A stretch of 64,000 nucleotides of DNA, taken from positions 16,035,525-16,099,524 of the forward strand of contig NC_133352.1 of assembly GCF_030506205.2 (NCBI RefSeq). The letters are read 5' to 3'. Shown here in pieces: positions 15,509 through 30,500 of this stretch (position 1 is the first letter of the stretch; each line of letters opens with the position of its first letter). This stretch comes from Paramisgurnus dabryanus (lineage: Eukaryota; Chordata; Actinopteri; Cypriniformes; Cobitidae). The notes beneath the pieces were generated by a model. It was not told where the DNA came from. It saw only the letters and a list, made by a program, of their open reading frames with translations, and searched no databases. The translations under genes were made by a program, and so were the position numbers.

Positions 15509-15544
<36 letters not shown>

Positions 15545-18500
15545 CCAAAGCAACTTATAGTGTGATTGGCCCCTAAGTCATGAATATTTATAGTAATTTT
15601 TTCTAAAGAGTAAGATTAAATACATTTTTAATATACATATCTTTAAAATTTTAGGTGTACATTCGAATGTAGATGGCTTCACAGCTAACAAACATGAAGT
15701 CCACAATAACGTAGCCACAAAACTTTTTTGGGGGGTTCTTATAAAAAGTAATGTTTCTCATCAACGTGAAAATACAAAGAGATCAATTCCTCATTAATAA
15801 TGCTTTGGAGACCTTTGTCTTGATTTGCACCTTTCCTTAAAGTTGTGGCCTATAGGGATGATCTTGAAGTAGAAGCCATGCACTCATGTAATGTATGTCA
15901 ATACTCACTGCGTAACATTAACATTATATGTGAATTCTTTTTTTATTATTAATTCTGAATCTAAAATCAGACACTGAAGAATAATCTGCATTGGGTCTCG
16001 AGGGCAGAACAGATGATACTGAAAATGCTTTAGTATCAGAAATAAAGAGAGAGCACATTTTTGCTGTGCCGCCTGATTCTTAGATCTCCAGAGCGAAGCT
16101 AGAGGTCTTCATCTTTAGTACACAGAGCTGAGATTCTCTCTTCACTTAAAAAGCCAACAGTGGCTGGGCTGTGCTGATAGTGTGGATGCAATAATCATGT
16201 GTCGCAGTGAATTTGGCATGAGAACTGATCCGTGCACTTAAGACATTTCACTTCTCACTTACACTGATATTATAGAAATGTGTGTGTAGAAGTACTTCTA
16301 AAGATGATTGACATTACCATATGGGACTGGATACAAAACATACAACAAGTTAAAGGGATAGAATAATGCTTAAAGTTTGTACAATCAATTTGAATTATAA
16401 TAAAATAGATTTAAAAACTGAAAATGAAATAGTCAAAGTACATTTTACAATCTTTACAAAAATGGGTATCACTCACTGGTATCAACAAAAATAACATTGA
16501 CTATACATAACTTTTTGAATTATTCAAAACTTTTTGATGTATTCAAAGTAGTGGTGCACTGATGTATCGCCGCCGATATTTATCGGCCGATTTTTGCTGA
16601 ATTTGAAACCATCCGTATATCGGCAATAGCACGAGAAAGGCAGATACCGATTGTTTATGAATTAACTGCATAAAGAAATCCATTATATGTAAAAAAAAAA
16701 AAAAAAAAAGAGTTAATGTTGTTAATAAAATAAATGCTGAATTGCAAATACCACCTTTGAAGGTTGTCATGTTGTCTTATTATATTTGTTTTTGTCAGGA
16801 ACAGCAGAGAGAGAACCCAAGTGCAAAAGGATGTCGGGGTTTAACAGAAAACACTTTATTATGACACAAAAACAAAAACCCACGAGGGGGTAAACACATT
16901 AAACAAGAGGCTTGACAAAGACTAAACACTAAACTAGACTCACAATAGACAGATAAACTAGACTAGATATTTTGACTAGAATAGACACGACTGGATCACA
17001 TGGACAATACAAAATGAACCTGCATAGAAACAAGGACAAGAGAACATTATATACGAGAAACTAAACAAGATAACGAGGAGGGAACAGGTGATGGGAGTAA
17101 GTAATAATTAACAATAAGCAGGAGGACGAGGGGGGCGGGGACAATGACAAGACACCGGAGGCACATGCCGCAGTAAACAAGGCATGAGCCTCCACATAAG
17201 GCCTGGGACTGCCAGAAATCTGCCCCCATGACAAAATACAAATATAACACAAGACTTCAAGGCAGAGTCCTGACAGTTTTAGCTTAATTTGTGCCTCTCT
17301 TATTATGTTGGTCAGTTGAATGTTAATTAGATCCAATCCATGTTATCCAGTAAAAATAATTTGATGCAGAAATAAACTTGCTAATAGACCAACTGTATAG
17401 TATTTTATACAACAGTTCTTTCTGGTTATACAAGTGTTTAATATCGGTATCGGCCAGAAGTTGTCTGTTTAAATCGGTATCGGCCCCAAAAAAAATCATA
17501 TCGGTGCATCCCTAATTCAAAGTATTCAGTTATTGCTAAATGCATTATGCGATATTTCACGTTTGCGATATTTCAGTAATAATAATTCTATCTTCCAGGT
17601 CTAACAAGTATAGACGGTTTCATCGGACGCACGTGATAAACGTCTGGATCTGAACCTTACTTCCGGTTTCAGTTTTTTTAATGGTCTGACTAGTTGCTAA
17701 ACTGATCTCTTGAACAAATGCCTCGTCGAAAATAACAAATGTTTTGGTTTCCTAGGTAATCTATGTGTTGTTTTTTTGCTTGTTATATAAATAAACTACG
17801 TTTAAAGAACTTTGTTGTTATTTACTCTTAGCGGAGTTTACCGGAAGTTACGTGTGGACCGCGACAGGCGCTTGTTTATGTTGTTACTGCTGAAACGGTC
17901 TATATAAGAGAGAACTTGGTGTGAAGATGCCCGCAACAAACATAATATAAATACATAGATCAGGCTTGCTGTTACAGTACATTTCAGTAATTGTAGGTTT
18001 GACTCAGTTAGCACAATTGTTTAAATAAAACATTTATTTTATTTAGCCAGGGTTTGTTAGTTAAATGTTAGTTAACACATTTCGTGTCTGTATGTGATTG
18101 AAAATTCCTTTTTGATCCCCTAAACTCATGCCATTGTTTCAAATAACCAGCATTGTTTTAGAAGCGCTACAGTCTTTATACACAGCCTATGACTGGCTTG
18201 AAACAACTTTACATGACTGCTTATTTAGCTTTTTTTGGGAATTAGGAACAGGCTGTTTATGGTCTCTCCTCCTAACTTAAATAGATTTACCATATAGCAC
18301 CAAATAGGAAGTGCCCATTGCTTTGAAACACAATTTTACGATTCTCAATTCTCAAAAAAATGTAGACTAAACCAAATATACTACACTACTCTACAAAAAT
18401 AATCTGACAAACACTGACACAGCCTATTCAATTTTTCATGTTTACTCAGTTCTTATGAATTCACAAAGCGTTGCGGTCTGTCTTACAGTATATTACTGTT

Positions 18501-21500
18501 TGAAAGTTATATACTGTAAAATTACTATTGTTTAAAAGAAGTATAATTGCTTTGGCATTTTGGATAATCAATTTAAACAAAATGCTCTGTCTGATCTAAT
18601 GTTTATTTTTCCTTATCATGCTATATTTTAGCTTTTCATATTTTATATTTTATGTGCAGAAAAATGAAACTGGAATAAAGTTTCAGCTTTTTCGTAAGTT
18701 CTCATGCAGGGGTTTAAAAATGTTGATCCTAAGGACACTGAACAGAATATATAATGTTTATTCTGATCACTTGTGTATCATCTGGGATCGATGCTTATTT
18801 CTAAAAGTCATGTTCGACTCATGATAAAATCTCATGAACCTCTTAGGATTTTATTTTGAATTGAAACATATGTTTAAAGTGTAAATGACTTCTATCTCTT
18901 CATTTTTATCTGAATTGGCTTATGATGATCATCTATTGATTTTCAGGGCCCAGACAATTTATTAAACTAACAAGGTTTTTAAATGTTTGGGGGTTTGAAG
19001 GTACACCCATGTTGGCTAGAAAATGAGTTTGATTGGATTTTTGCGACCATAACTATGTACATTACGCTTGCATGGCATTTTCATGTAGCATATGGTTGAG
19101 AACCACTTATTTATTGAATGATCGTTCTCATTTGTTTTTCATCTAGTGTCTGGCAAACTAGCCAAACGATCTGCCGTCTGTCTCTTCTAACATGACTCTT
19201 GTTGGAAGCTAGACGTTTAGGGATCATCTAAGCTATAAGTGTGGTGTCAGCATGGTAAACGCAGTTCAATTTTTCTCCAGATGAATGAGCAAATAGATTA
19301 CTATATCTTCCTTTGCTGTATACAAACTCAGATGAACCCAAACATTGTGTAAATGCACAGTGGGAGACGTTCATTTCATCACATCACTGTCAGTCCACGT
19401 TAATGCAGATTAAGAAGCCATGGTGATAATGTGATCTGTTTCGATTGCTTTCATAAAACATGCAGCAGTTAAGTGCTGCTTTTCAAACATTTCAAAAACA
19501 TCAGTCACTCAGGCAAAAACTCATGTGTCTCATAGAAAACATTACCGTCCATCTTCTCAAGGTCACTTACATTTAACAGAACATGTAAGATGAAACCGTT
19601 GCATTTGGCCTTGTTGATTTCAAAATGATGGGGACATTTTCTCTCTTTCTTTGCACGATCTTCTTCTTTAACTGGTGTTATATACTGTATGTTGGCTTTT
19701 GTATTAAACTTGAAGTTGAAGTGACCTGGTTCTATAAAATGTTTTTACGTCTGTTTGCTTTCAGATGAATAAGATCTTATGAAAGCTGTTGTCTCGTTTA
19801 CCTGTTTTTTTGCCTTGTTCATGTTTTACTGTACTGACGTCAGAGAAAATAACCCAGTGTTGTAAAGACCTGAGGATGTGCAACTATAGGCTATTAGCTC
19901 AGTTTCAAACCTAGTCTTCATAGGCAGAATACTAACTGAAAGAAATCAATGATATGGAACGCTCTTCATACAGGTTTTTATACATTAAAGGAATAGTCAA
20001 TTTTCTTAAAAGAAAAATCCAGATAATTTACTCACCACCATGTCATCCAAAATGTTGATGTCTTTCTTTGTTCAGTCGAAAAGAAATTATGTTTTTTGAG
20101 GAAAACATTGCAGGATTTTTCTCATTTTAGTGGACTTTAATAGAGCCCAACATTTATTACTTAATTCAACACGTAACAGTTTTTATTCAACGGAGTTTCA
20201 AAGGACTGTAAACAATCCCAAACGAGGCATAAGGGTCTTATCTAGCGAAACGATTTTCATTTTTGACAATAAAAATAACAAATATACACTTTTAAACCAC
20301 AATTTCTCGTCTAGATCTGGTCCAGCGCGACCTAAAGTAAATGCGTAATGACGTAGTGAGGTCACGTGTTACATATATGAAACGCACATTTGCGGACCAT
20401 TGTAAACAATAAACTGACACAAAGACATTAATTAGTATCATTCCACAAACAACAACGTAGGAACGGTCCTCTTTTTCAACACACTTGTAAACACTGGGCC
20501 GGATTTTCGCGTTCGTCCTCTGTGACCTCTTGACGTCATGACGTATTGAGTGGGGTCACGCTGACGCTTTCAGGACTGGATCTAGACGAGAACTTGTGGT
20601 TTAAAAGTGTATATTTGTTATTTTTCTTTTTAAAAAATGAAAATCGTTTCGCTAGATAAGACCCTTATGCCTCGTTTGGGATCGTTTATAGTCCTTTGAA
20701 ACTCCTTTGAAAAACTCTGTAACGTGTTGAGTTAAGTGTTAAGTGTTGGTGTCCATTAAAGTCCATTAAAATGAGAAAAATCCTGCAATGTTTTCCTCTA
20801 AAAACATAATTTCTTCTCGACTGAACAAAGAAAGACATCAAAATTTTGGATGACATGGTGGTGAGTAAATTATCTGGATTTTTCTTTTAAGAAAATGGAC
20901 TATTCCTTTAAGTACCAAAATGTACCTCTTAGCTACTAATATGCACTTTTTGGTACCAATATATGTAGGCCTACCTCTGAGGTACTATAAGTCTTAAGGT
21001 GTAAAAGTATACTTTTCGAAAGGGTACCACGGCGCCCCAGTGACAGCTTGGAACCATTTATGACTTATTGATATTTTATTTTTTCTTAATGCCATTCCAG
21101 CATCTATGGCTATATTCATGGTGAGAACTGGTTAATCCAAACACAAGTTGATTCATACATATGTTGGGGGAAAGCCAATTTGGCATTTCCAATTCATCTT
21201 ACCTGCATGTTTTTGGCCTGTGGGAGGAAACGCGAGTAAACCACACTGACAAAGGGAAAACATGCAAACTCACACAACCTAACCCTAAACCCAGCTCGAC
21301 CTGGGGCTTAAAGTCACCATGAAACGTAAGTAGCAATTGTCTTATTTTCCCGTGGTGACGTAAATCTGAGTGAAATGAAAAAAGGGAGGGCTAGACTTGA
21401 ATTCGTCCTGATTGGTTCATTTGATGTTGGGTCAAGTTGCAAATTGCTACAATTTTTTTCCTGGACCCTGCCCAACCTGCCATACCATATGACCGAAAAT

Positions 21501-24500
21501 AATTGTTTCGAGAAGGGGAGGAGATTTGCATCTTTAATGAAAGATTATGAGGGCACAGGAATTTATAAAAAATAATGAAGCTCACAGATAAGTCAGCAGT
21601 TTTTAATTTTTATTTCATTGCAGCTTTAAACCGGGGACCTTCTTGCTATGAGGCAAAGGTGCTACCCACTGTGACACCTCCCACCATTGCTGTACTGCAG
21701 ACTGTGGGTCAAAAAAACTTATTTTAGAAGATTCTGAGTATACGATATACTGTATGTTATCCCCAGAGATCTCTGTAAATGTAAATACTGTAAAAGCTTT
21801 GCTTGGTTGCAAACTCTGGTTTGACCCTCTTACACCTGAAAATAAGGCTTTTTAAAATCCAGCATTATAGCAGCGTTTCCAGACAGAGAGTGTCTTTGTT
21901 TGAAAACAGCAAAGATATCCAAAGGCAAAACAGAGCACTAAAATCACAAAACCTGTCTCTGACACAGCTTAATGTCGGAAGCCTTAAATCTCTAAGAAAT
22001 GAAAAGGCTGTTGTCCTTTGCCAGCCAAGTGTGCCAATGAAATGGACCATACAAAGATACTAAGATGAATACTAAGAGATGCATGGTCATGCGTAGTTTA
22101 AAACACTGTTGTGACACGATCAGCTTGTAATTGTGCCATGCTCTATAAAATGTTAACAACCACTTTGCCTCAAAATTTCATGTACTGTAGATTCACCACA
22201 ACTATGGACAAAAATGTTCCCAAAACTTAAGCTAAATCTGACAATGCCACCATTGGAGGAACCGAAAATGAAAGCCCGGGATACACTAAATGATTATTGG
22301 CTGTCCCAGATGAAAGATTGTCACCGTGAAACTATCGTCGTGATTTCTGTGATCGTGGCTTTTCATCGGTGGTCCTATGTCGTACAGTGAGAGAGGTTCA
22401 AAAACTGCAGTTTTTCCAGTCTTGCATCCAGAGATAGCCTACGATAGTTTTTTGACCGTGTCATAAATTCAGCATGATCAACGCACAGTGTGTTTGCTGC
22501 TATGACCTGCGTACAGGTATTTGTTTACCACTAGCGCATGCTGGTGACGTTGACGTTGTCGCCGAAGCGTCCATGTCATCGTACAGTCTACATGCTTGTT
22601 GTACCCGAGTTTAAACGATCCATGTCGCACAGTGTGATAAGATAATGATCTCATAGGAGGGCAAAAATCCTGCAGTGTATTCCGGGCTTAAGGCAAGTCT
22701 ATAGTAATTACAGTAGCTTAAATAATATAAGTCTTTGGTATGTCTCTATTTAGGTTGTAAACATGCATATGTACAGTACGTGTGTCTGCGCACGCACATT
22801 TGCGTGCCTTGCGCATGCAATCTTGTATTATGTCAAGCTATCAAATTGATCTAGTCTTGACAGGTTCGTGGCAGGCGCCCACAAGTTTTATTGTGTAAAA
22901 TATGTGCTCTGTTGATTCATAGCTGTTATTATTATGTAATATTTCCTTCCACTAGCAAGAGATTAGCACACATCATACATATGACAACTGTAAAACTCTG
23001 AACAAAAGCATCCTGTACCTGTAACGCTGTACAAATGATGCTACGCTGAATGACAGCCTTTCATTGACTTCTTTGAGCTGTCGTTCAGCCAGCCTTTTAA
23101 CATTACTCAATGAAAACAAAATTGTTTTGTTCCTTTTAGTTCATGTCAGTTGATGTCCTCGAGGCCAGCATGCTTCTTAAAGTTAGTAATTTAATTATAG
23201 TAGATATATATTAAAACAAAAAAAATTGATGCACTCATAGGTGTATGCAATGCCCAATACAGTAATGTTGCCTTCCACCTGCTATAACAAGCAGCAAATC
23301 ATAGTACACCGCAATTAATGTACATAGACTAAAAGCTATTGGTTTTGTTAAAATGTATGTGCCAGTCCTCTTAAACTTCCTCTTTTTAAAGGAAAAACTT
23401 TCCTTTGGTTAATGATTGTGGTTACTACTTTCAATTTAAAAAAATTTAATTCCTTCAGTGTCATATTTTTGGGTGTTTTCGCTTTGATTTATTGAAGTGA
23501 AAGAGCTGTCGGTGTTTCATACTTGCAAACAATCCCCTGCCTCTGGTTAATGTTTGGGTGACTTAAATACAAAAGCTTCCCTTCATCTGCAAGGTTCATT
23601 TAGGAATCAGAAAACAATTTTCCCTGAAGAAAGCCTCAGAAATTAGTGCGCGATGTGTAGAAACTTGAAGTTAATACTCAAAATCAAACCATTTGTGCTT
23701 CTGAAAAGGCTGCATTCTCACAGTGAAGTACCTACTTGAAATCAGCTTCACAGGCGAGTGCATCAAAGCTGGGAAGAGAAGAGGGCGGCATGACTAAATT
23801 TCCAACAGCGTGAGTGCGTGCGTGCGCACTCTTAATGGAAAGTGGAATGGACAGTGCGTGAGCCCCCTCTGGTCCTTTACTTTTTCTGGGAATGCACTGC
23901 TATCACAGACGGCACGCTGACACTCGAGCACCAGGGCATTCTGACTGCGCCGCGCTCATCTGCTTTACCTCCGAAGCCAGAAACTGACCTCCGGTAGCCC
24001 CAGGGAAGCTGCAAACCTGATTCTTTCTTTCCTGTCGAAGACAAAAGTAGACACTTGAACCGCCCGGCTCCAAAGGTCTCTGAAAATGCCACGCTGTAAA
24101 GAGTGAAGGTCTTAAAAACTGCTTTCGTGACTCACGTGATGCTGCTCTCGTTTTTCACGTGACTATTTGGCCTTTGACTGTTTTAAGAGACCTTCTTATA
24201 GTTTGTTAATTTTGACCTTTACTATATACACGCGCTTTGTTCTAAAGCAGTATGTCAATAGAGACCAGGGGTTACAGAGATTTTATCATGGTTAAGCTTT
24301 GTTCTTGATCATCATAACAAAATGCATAAAATGTGAAATGAATGTATTATTATTCATTTTACAAAAACAATTACTTTGCCAGGTAATATTGTTTATTTGT
24401 TACAGCATGCTTTGGAATGATTGATTCTGATTGGTCAATGACAACATTCCGAATATTGTTATGTAAGGGATAATGTAGAGGCAGCCGGTAGTTATCGGGA

Positions 24501-27500
24501 AATAAGCCCCGACAGTGTGATCAGGACCCGACGCGAAGCGGAGGGTCTTGTATCACACTGAAGGGGCTTATTTCCCGATAACTACCGGCTGACTCTACAT
24601 TATCCCGCTTATTACACGGCTACTTGCCACATAAGAAAAAAAACTGGACATGAATATGAATTTGAAACATTTTATTGGCATATTTGTTTTAAATTAACAT
24701 TTTTTATCCTTCCGCGAAACTTTGCACAGATGCATAAAATGATCGTAATACCTTATTAAGATCCTCTGCTTCATACTTGTCTCCATTTTTTCTCTTTTAG
24801 CCAGTCTTTGAGAAGTTTTAATGCCCATTCTGTATTTTTTTGTGTGTTGGCTTCGTAGCTGTCATGCTCTATTTTGTCAAGTTCAGTCTCAGTAAGCTCT
24901 CTGTGTCTTGTCGTGGTTGTCCAGTGTTTGTCACAAGATGGCGCCAAACAAACAGTAATCTTTATTGGCGCGGAGCGATCTTACTCGTAAAAGTAGTACC
25001 GGCTATGCGTTATTATTTTGGAGCGGTTATTATTCGAAAAGAACGAACCTGCAAATGTCTCAACTGACCAATCAGAATCAAGCATTCCAGAGAGCCGTGT
25101 AATAATCTCAGATAACAACCACCTGAAACTGATAACATACGGGCACTGTGAGTCATCTTGATATGTGGAGTTAAATTTATTCTCTGTTTAAAAATATGCA
25201 TAATAATAATATATAACAAATGGGATTATATTTAAATGGTTGTATTTGCAAATGATCACACGAAAAGTTTTCACTTTTTTATCAATCTAGAAAATATGAA
25301 AAATAACAACCCAGTAACTTAGCTTTGATCAACCAATCTCTGGAAGCATGTGAAATAGGTAATTGAAATTTAGCTCCCCCTGTGATGTCAGAAGAGGATA
25401 ATCTTCACTAATCAACTATAACACTGCCATTTAGTACAAAGATCAGCTCATTTGCATTTAAAAGGACACACCCAAAATGGGAAATTTTTGCTCGCATCTA
25501 CAAAGTGGAAATTTTAACATGCTATAATAAATTATTTATATGGTATTTTGAGCTTAAACTTAACATACATACTCTGGGGTAGGGCTGTGCATCGATGCAT
25601 CACGTTCCCAATTAAAAATACCTATTTGAAATCGAATATGAATCACAAGGATCCGATTCTGTGTTTTTACGGATCTGTGATCAGTAGGAGGTCTTTATCA
25701 ATCTAAAATCACTATAAGTTTGAGTCGTTTATAATATGCTTTTTAAAAACCAACACTCGTCAGACAACGCGCATTTGCACGATTAATTTTCACAACCCTA
25801 CCCTGGGGACACCAAAGATTTATTTAACTTTATTTATTAACTCTTTTGCCGCCATTGACAAGATATCTCGTCAATCAAGAGAAACGCTTCCCTGCCAATG
25901 ACGAGATTTTCCGTCTTCCTGCAATACCGCTAAAAAAAAAAAAAAAACGATTCATCCTACCTTCAGTGATTCTTTTGTAATCAGCTTTGCAATATGGGTA
26001 AGTTTCTGCAAAAACACCACATTTTGAGCAAAAAGCTGAGATAATTAAATTTTTGTGACGGACTTTTCATAGGGATCGCATTCAGAGCGATCTTTAAAAC
26101 AGACACGGACATGCAGTGATTCATATTCTTTTTAAACCACCCTTCCGCAACTTTTTAAACCAGGAAGTATTGCCCTATGGCAAGTGGCTGCATGTCCGTG
26201 TCTGTTTTAAAGATCGCTCTGAATGGGATCCCTATGAAAAGTCCATCACAAAAATTTAATTATCTCTGCTTTTTGCTCAAAATGTGGTGTTTTTGCAGAA
26301 ACTTACCCATATTCCAAAGCTGATTACAAAAGAATCACTGAAGGTAGGATGAATCGTTTTTTTTTTTTTTTTTTTTTGAAAGCAGAGGGTCTGTTCTTTC
26401 ATTTGGTATATTGTTTATATATTTAAACAAGAAAATTTTCTGGAAGACATTAAACTTTGGGGAAAATCATGAAAAATGCTGGCGCTGGCTGGCAACTTTT
26501 TAAAAAAACGCTGGCGGTGAAAGAGTTAAAGTAATTACACTGAAAAAAATGATTCATTGAATTTAATCCATTTTTTTAAGGTAAGTGGTTGCAATCAATT
26601 TATTTAAGCTACATTTAAACAAAAAAGATTAGTAAAGTAAAATAAAATATAAAACTTTTGTTTAAATGTGGCTTAAATAAATTGATTGCAACCACTTACC
26701 TTAAAAAAATTTATTAAATTCAATGAATCCTTTTTTTCAGTGTATTACATTTATTTATCTTAAAGTCTTGTGAAATGTCTCCTTTACGTAAAAATATGCA
26801 GCATTTTTGTCAAAACATATATTTTTATGTTACTTTAACTTAAACAATTTCAACTTGATTTTATGTTATGTTAACTTTTCACAAGCCAAAATGGTATGTT
26901 GAATTAACTTGCAAAACCAAGTTGTTTTAACTTCATGCTGCATTTTTTTACAGTGTAGGAAATGTTTCTTCTTCTGGGAAGGTTTGCCTTTCTTACAACT
27001 AAGCTAATAACATCAATATTTCCTGTCCATAATTACTCATGTGGCAAGTGTAATAAGCTTTATAATGTACAGCCAGCCGGTTGTTATCGCAAATTCCTTC
27101 CGGGGTGATTTAAGATTCGGATCACCCTGTCTGGATTGATTCTGTAATAACAACCGATTGCCTGTATGTTATCCCTTTACTTTTCAGTTTATGTTCTCTT
27201 TTTTGTTTTCATTTTCAAAGTCAACTTGTATGCAAATTCTATGTTAATCAATAGGTGTGGTTTACTTATTCAGGGAGAGTGTGAGCCAGTGTTGCCAACT
27301 TACCGTTTACTTACCTAACTTGTTATTTTACATCATTACCTGGCTTAATTCTGATTGGCCAGTCGAGACATTTGCAGATAAATGGTTTTGTTTTCCCAGA
27401 TAACAACCGCTCAAAACTAATAACACACGGTACCCGGATGCTGCAAATCATTTTGACAGGTACAGTGTAATATTACACAAAACTTAAATATTAATATTTC

Positions 27501-30500
27501 TTTTAATAACATATATATGACATTATATTTAAAAATGATTAAACTAAATAGTGTGTTTGTGACATTTGAACATCTTGTCTTATCTTAAAACCCAAAGTAA
27601 ATGGGTTTTCCTCACGCAATTGTCTGCATTCATAAAAATAAGCAAATAAAATATTTAAATTCAATATTTAGTTTTACTTATGAGTTAATTAGCCGTGTAA
27701 TAAGTGTATCCCTTACACAAAGCATTCTTGGGTAAAATGCAAATTTTCGTAGTTTAGTCAATATACAGAATATTCAGAATTCGATGAATATCCAATCAGA
27801 ATCAAGTATACCAGAGAACAGTTTAATAATAGGAACAGGCTAGCCTGCAAAGTATATTATTATTATCTTTATTTAAATATTCTCAAATAGCACATTCTCC
27901 ACAGAGAATATTTTAAGCCATCAGCATTATGTTACTGTACTCTGCACATTGTAGTAGACCTGGTTTTTGCAGATGATAATAAACTATAGAGGATCACGTG
28001 AGTTAATGCCCCAGAGAATGGCTATTTCAATTTCAGATGATTTAATTTGGTTCACCGCAATTGCCTGGTTTGTGAACGAAGGTAGGAAACATCAAAGCCA
28101 ATCAATCAGTTTAAGACCAATCTTGGTCTCAGTGCTCTTGGATTAGCGTTTCCAGCTTGATTTTAGATGCTCAGAGGTTTTCTCCGCATTGCTCTTATTC
28201 GAAGTGTGAACTGTGAGCCCACACTCTTAACTGGAGGCTTTGAACTGTGCTATGAAGCAGTCATAACTTAGATTACATTTCGTGAGAGAGGTACAGTATG
28301 TTATATATACAGTACCCTAAATCATGAATAAAGTTGTAGCATAGCCAGGATGGCATTACATAGGATAACTAGATAGAAAAATGTAATGTGAGTGGAGCTC
28401 GTGCACACCTAGCCACATGATGATTGAGTGTTATGGGTTGTTGCTATGGGCATTGCTGCTTGGTTCTAAAGGTGTTTCCCTAATCATGTTGATTTGCGGT
28501 TGCCAATGTGTTTTGGGATGGTTGCTTACTGGTCCAGGTCAAAATAGCACCTCCTGAGTCTTTGTGATAGTCACTTCAGATCCCACCTTCAATGGAAGTC
28601 TTTGGGAGTTGTATTCATTTCATAGGTAGTTGTGTACTGTTTATCAGTAAAATAAGCCTTGCATTTCAATTTAGAGTCATGCTCAAATTTTGGTTTGATG
28701 CGGTCAAATTTGACAAACATCAAGTTGTAGTTCTCACCAATGAGGTTGCTTTTCAGCTCTTTGCTATATGGTTGATTCTCACAAAATCCAGATTTAGAAG
28801 GTGACCAGCATCAGAATTTTTAAAAAGCCCTTGAAGCCAATAATTTTTTTTTTTTTTGCACAAATAAGATTAAGGTCTGAACTTACTATAACCATTATTT
28901 TTAGAGGATTTAAAAAATATTTCCTTTAGAATTATTTAAATTTTTTTAGATTCATGTTTCAGTAATGAGAACTAAAAAGTTGTCTAGGTACTATGACAAA
29001 CAAAATTTCAACTTTTATCTGGAGAGGCAAAAATAAGAACTGCTTACCTGGTAGCCATCTTGAGTGTCACAGTCAGTTATGTCCCTTCCAACAAACTAAA
29101 AAAAAAAGTTAGTTACTTGAGGGCTTAAACAATGATTGAAAATAGTTGTGGAGGATGAAAAAATTGCTCTGGACACATTTATATTCCTTATTATTGTATC
29201 TACATTTACCAATGATCACCAAATACCACATGTTTCTTTACTGTAAATGTTTATAGTATAACATGCACTGAAGCTTTTTATTTTTGAGATTTTTTAATTA
29301 TAAATATAACCATGTCAAAGAACCCAAATCCAGTCATGGACACGTTGCGGTAATGAAAATTTTCCCCTTAAATGTGGAAAAAAAACTACAAAATTGGTTT
29401 GTATGATGTCATTTGAAATCATGTTTGTAACTGTATGCTTATTATTTTGATAGCATTTACTTTTTTTATCAAAATGTTTCATGACACCAAGTCTAATTTC
29501 ACAGGAATCACCCAAATACCTTGGCAATGATGCTAAATTTCATCTGTAAACATGTGGACTCTTAATTATAAGATAATTTTTCCATCTAATTCACATCTGT
29601 AATGATAGGATGCCACATCCAGGCCTGTCAGTATTGCACATGATTTTGGTGCTTTGATTACATTTCAATTCACTTCTCCCTTCCCATTTTTTACCACAAT
29701 ATTTAGCTTCTTTGTCTTAAGTGAGACAGAAACGTGCTCTTTTTCATTAATAATACTATGCTGTTTATGACACTAACTGTCCTAGTCATCGTAATGAGGC
29801 GTTATGTCACGTTTTCTGTCCATATTTTGAAAGCTTTTTGAAATACTCCTCGTGTTTTTCCTTCCCTCTGACAGTTTAATAGTTGCTCATTTAAAAAGCT
29901 GCTGAGAAATAAATGGTTTCCTTGTGATTGATGTGTCTGAGATGAGTTCATTGTTAATCTTTTTTGGCAACAAGAGGCCCTCTTAATGGGCTTGGAAGGA
30001 TCTATTGAAAAAGTCTCAATGGACTTGTTACTTACAATAATATATACGGATTTATTTCTTTCATTATTTATTAACGGGAATGGGTGACATCCTTGACATA
30101 CATTTCTTTCGCACTAGGACGTTCCTTTTGTGCAAATAGGAATGCATAATATACTGTATATAATGCATATAGAGCAATGATAAGAGCCAAACAACGTGAT
30201 TTATATAAATGCTGGCTCACGTTTTTGAAGTGCATCAACACAATCAAACATTAGTCTGACTTCTGATGTGACCAGTGAGTCATACGGCTTTATCGATCAC
30301 ATTGCAGTCACTGTGCACAATTTCAGGTTTCATTAAAAAGATGTAGGCCTGGGTTGTGTCCAAGAAAAGCTGCTCACCCTACTGAAAAGACCAGCTAAAA
30401 CCAGCCTAAGCTTGTTTGTCGGGTTTATCTGGTTTTCCAGTCTGGTTTTTGCTGGTGTAGCATTTTGGTTTAAGAGAGGTTTTGGGAACCCATTGGTTGT

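Larger units (their letters stand above)
25268..26787. mobile_element. TTAA-type repeat host split by three younger insertions
   Basis: Matches the uninterrupted copy at 40612-41012 at both ends: AGGTAATTGAAATTTAGCTC and GGTATTTTGAGCTTAAACTT before the inserts, and AGTCTTGTGAAATGTCTCCT after them. Inserts: 25580-25800, 25837-26529, 26537-26743. Confidence 0.7.
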
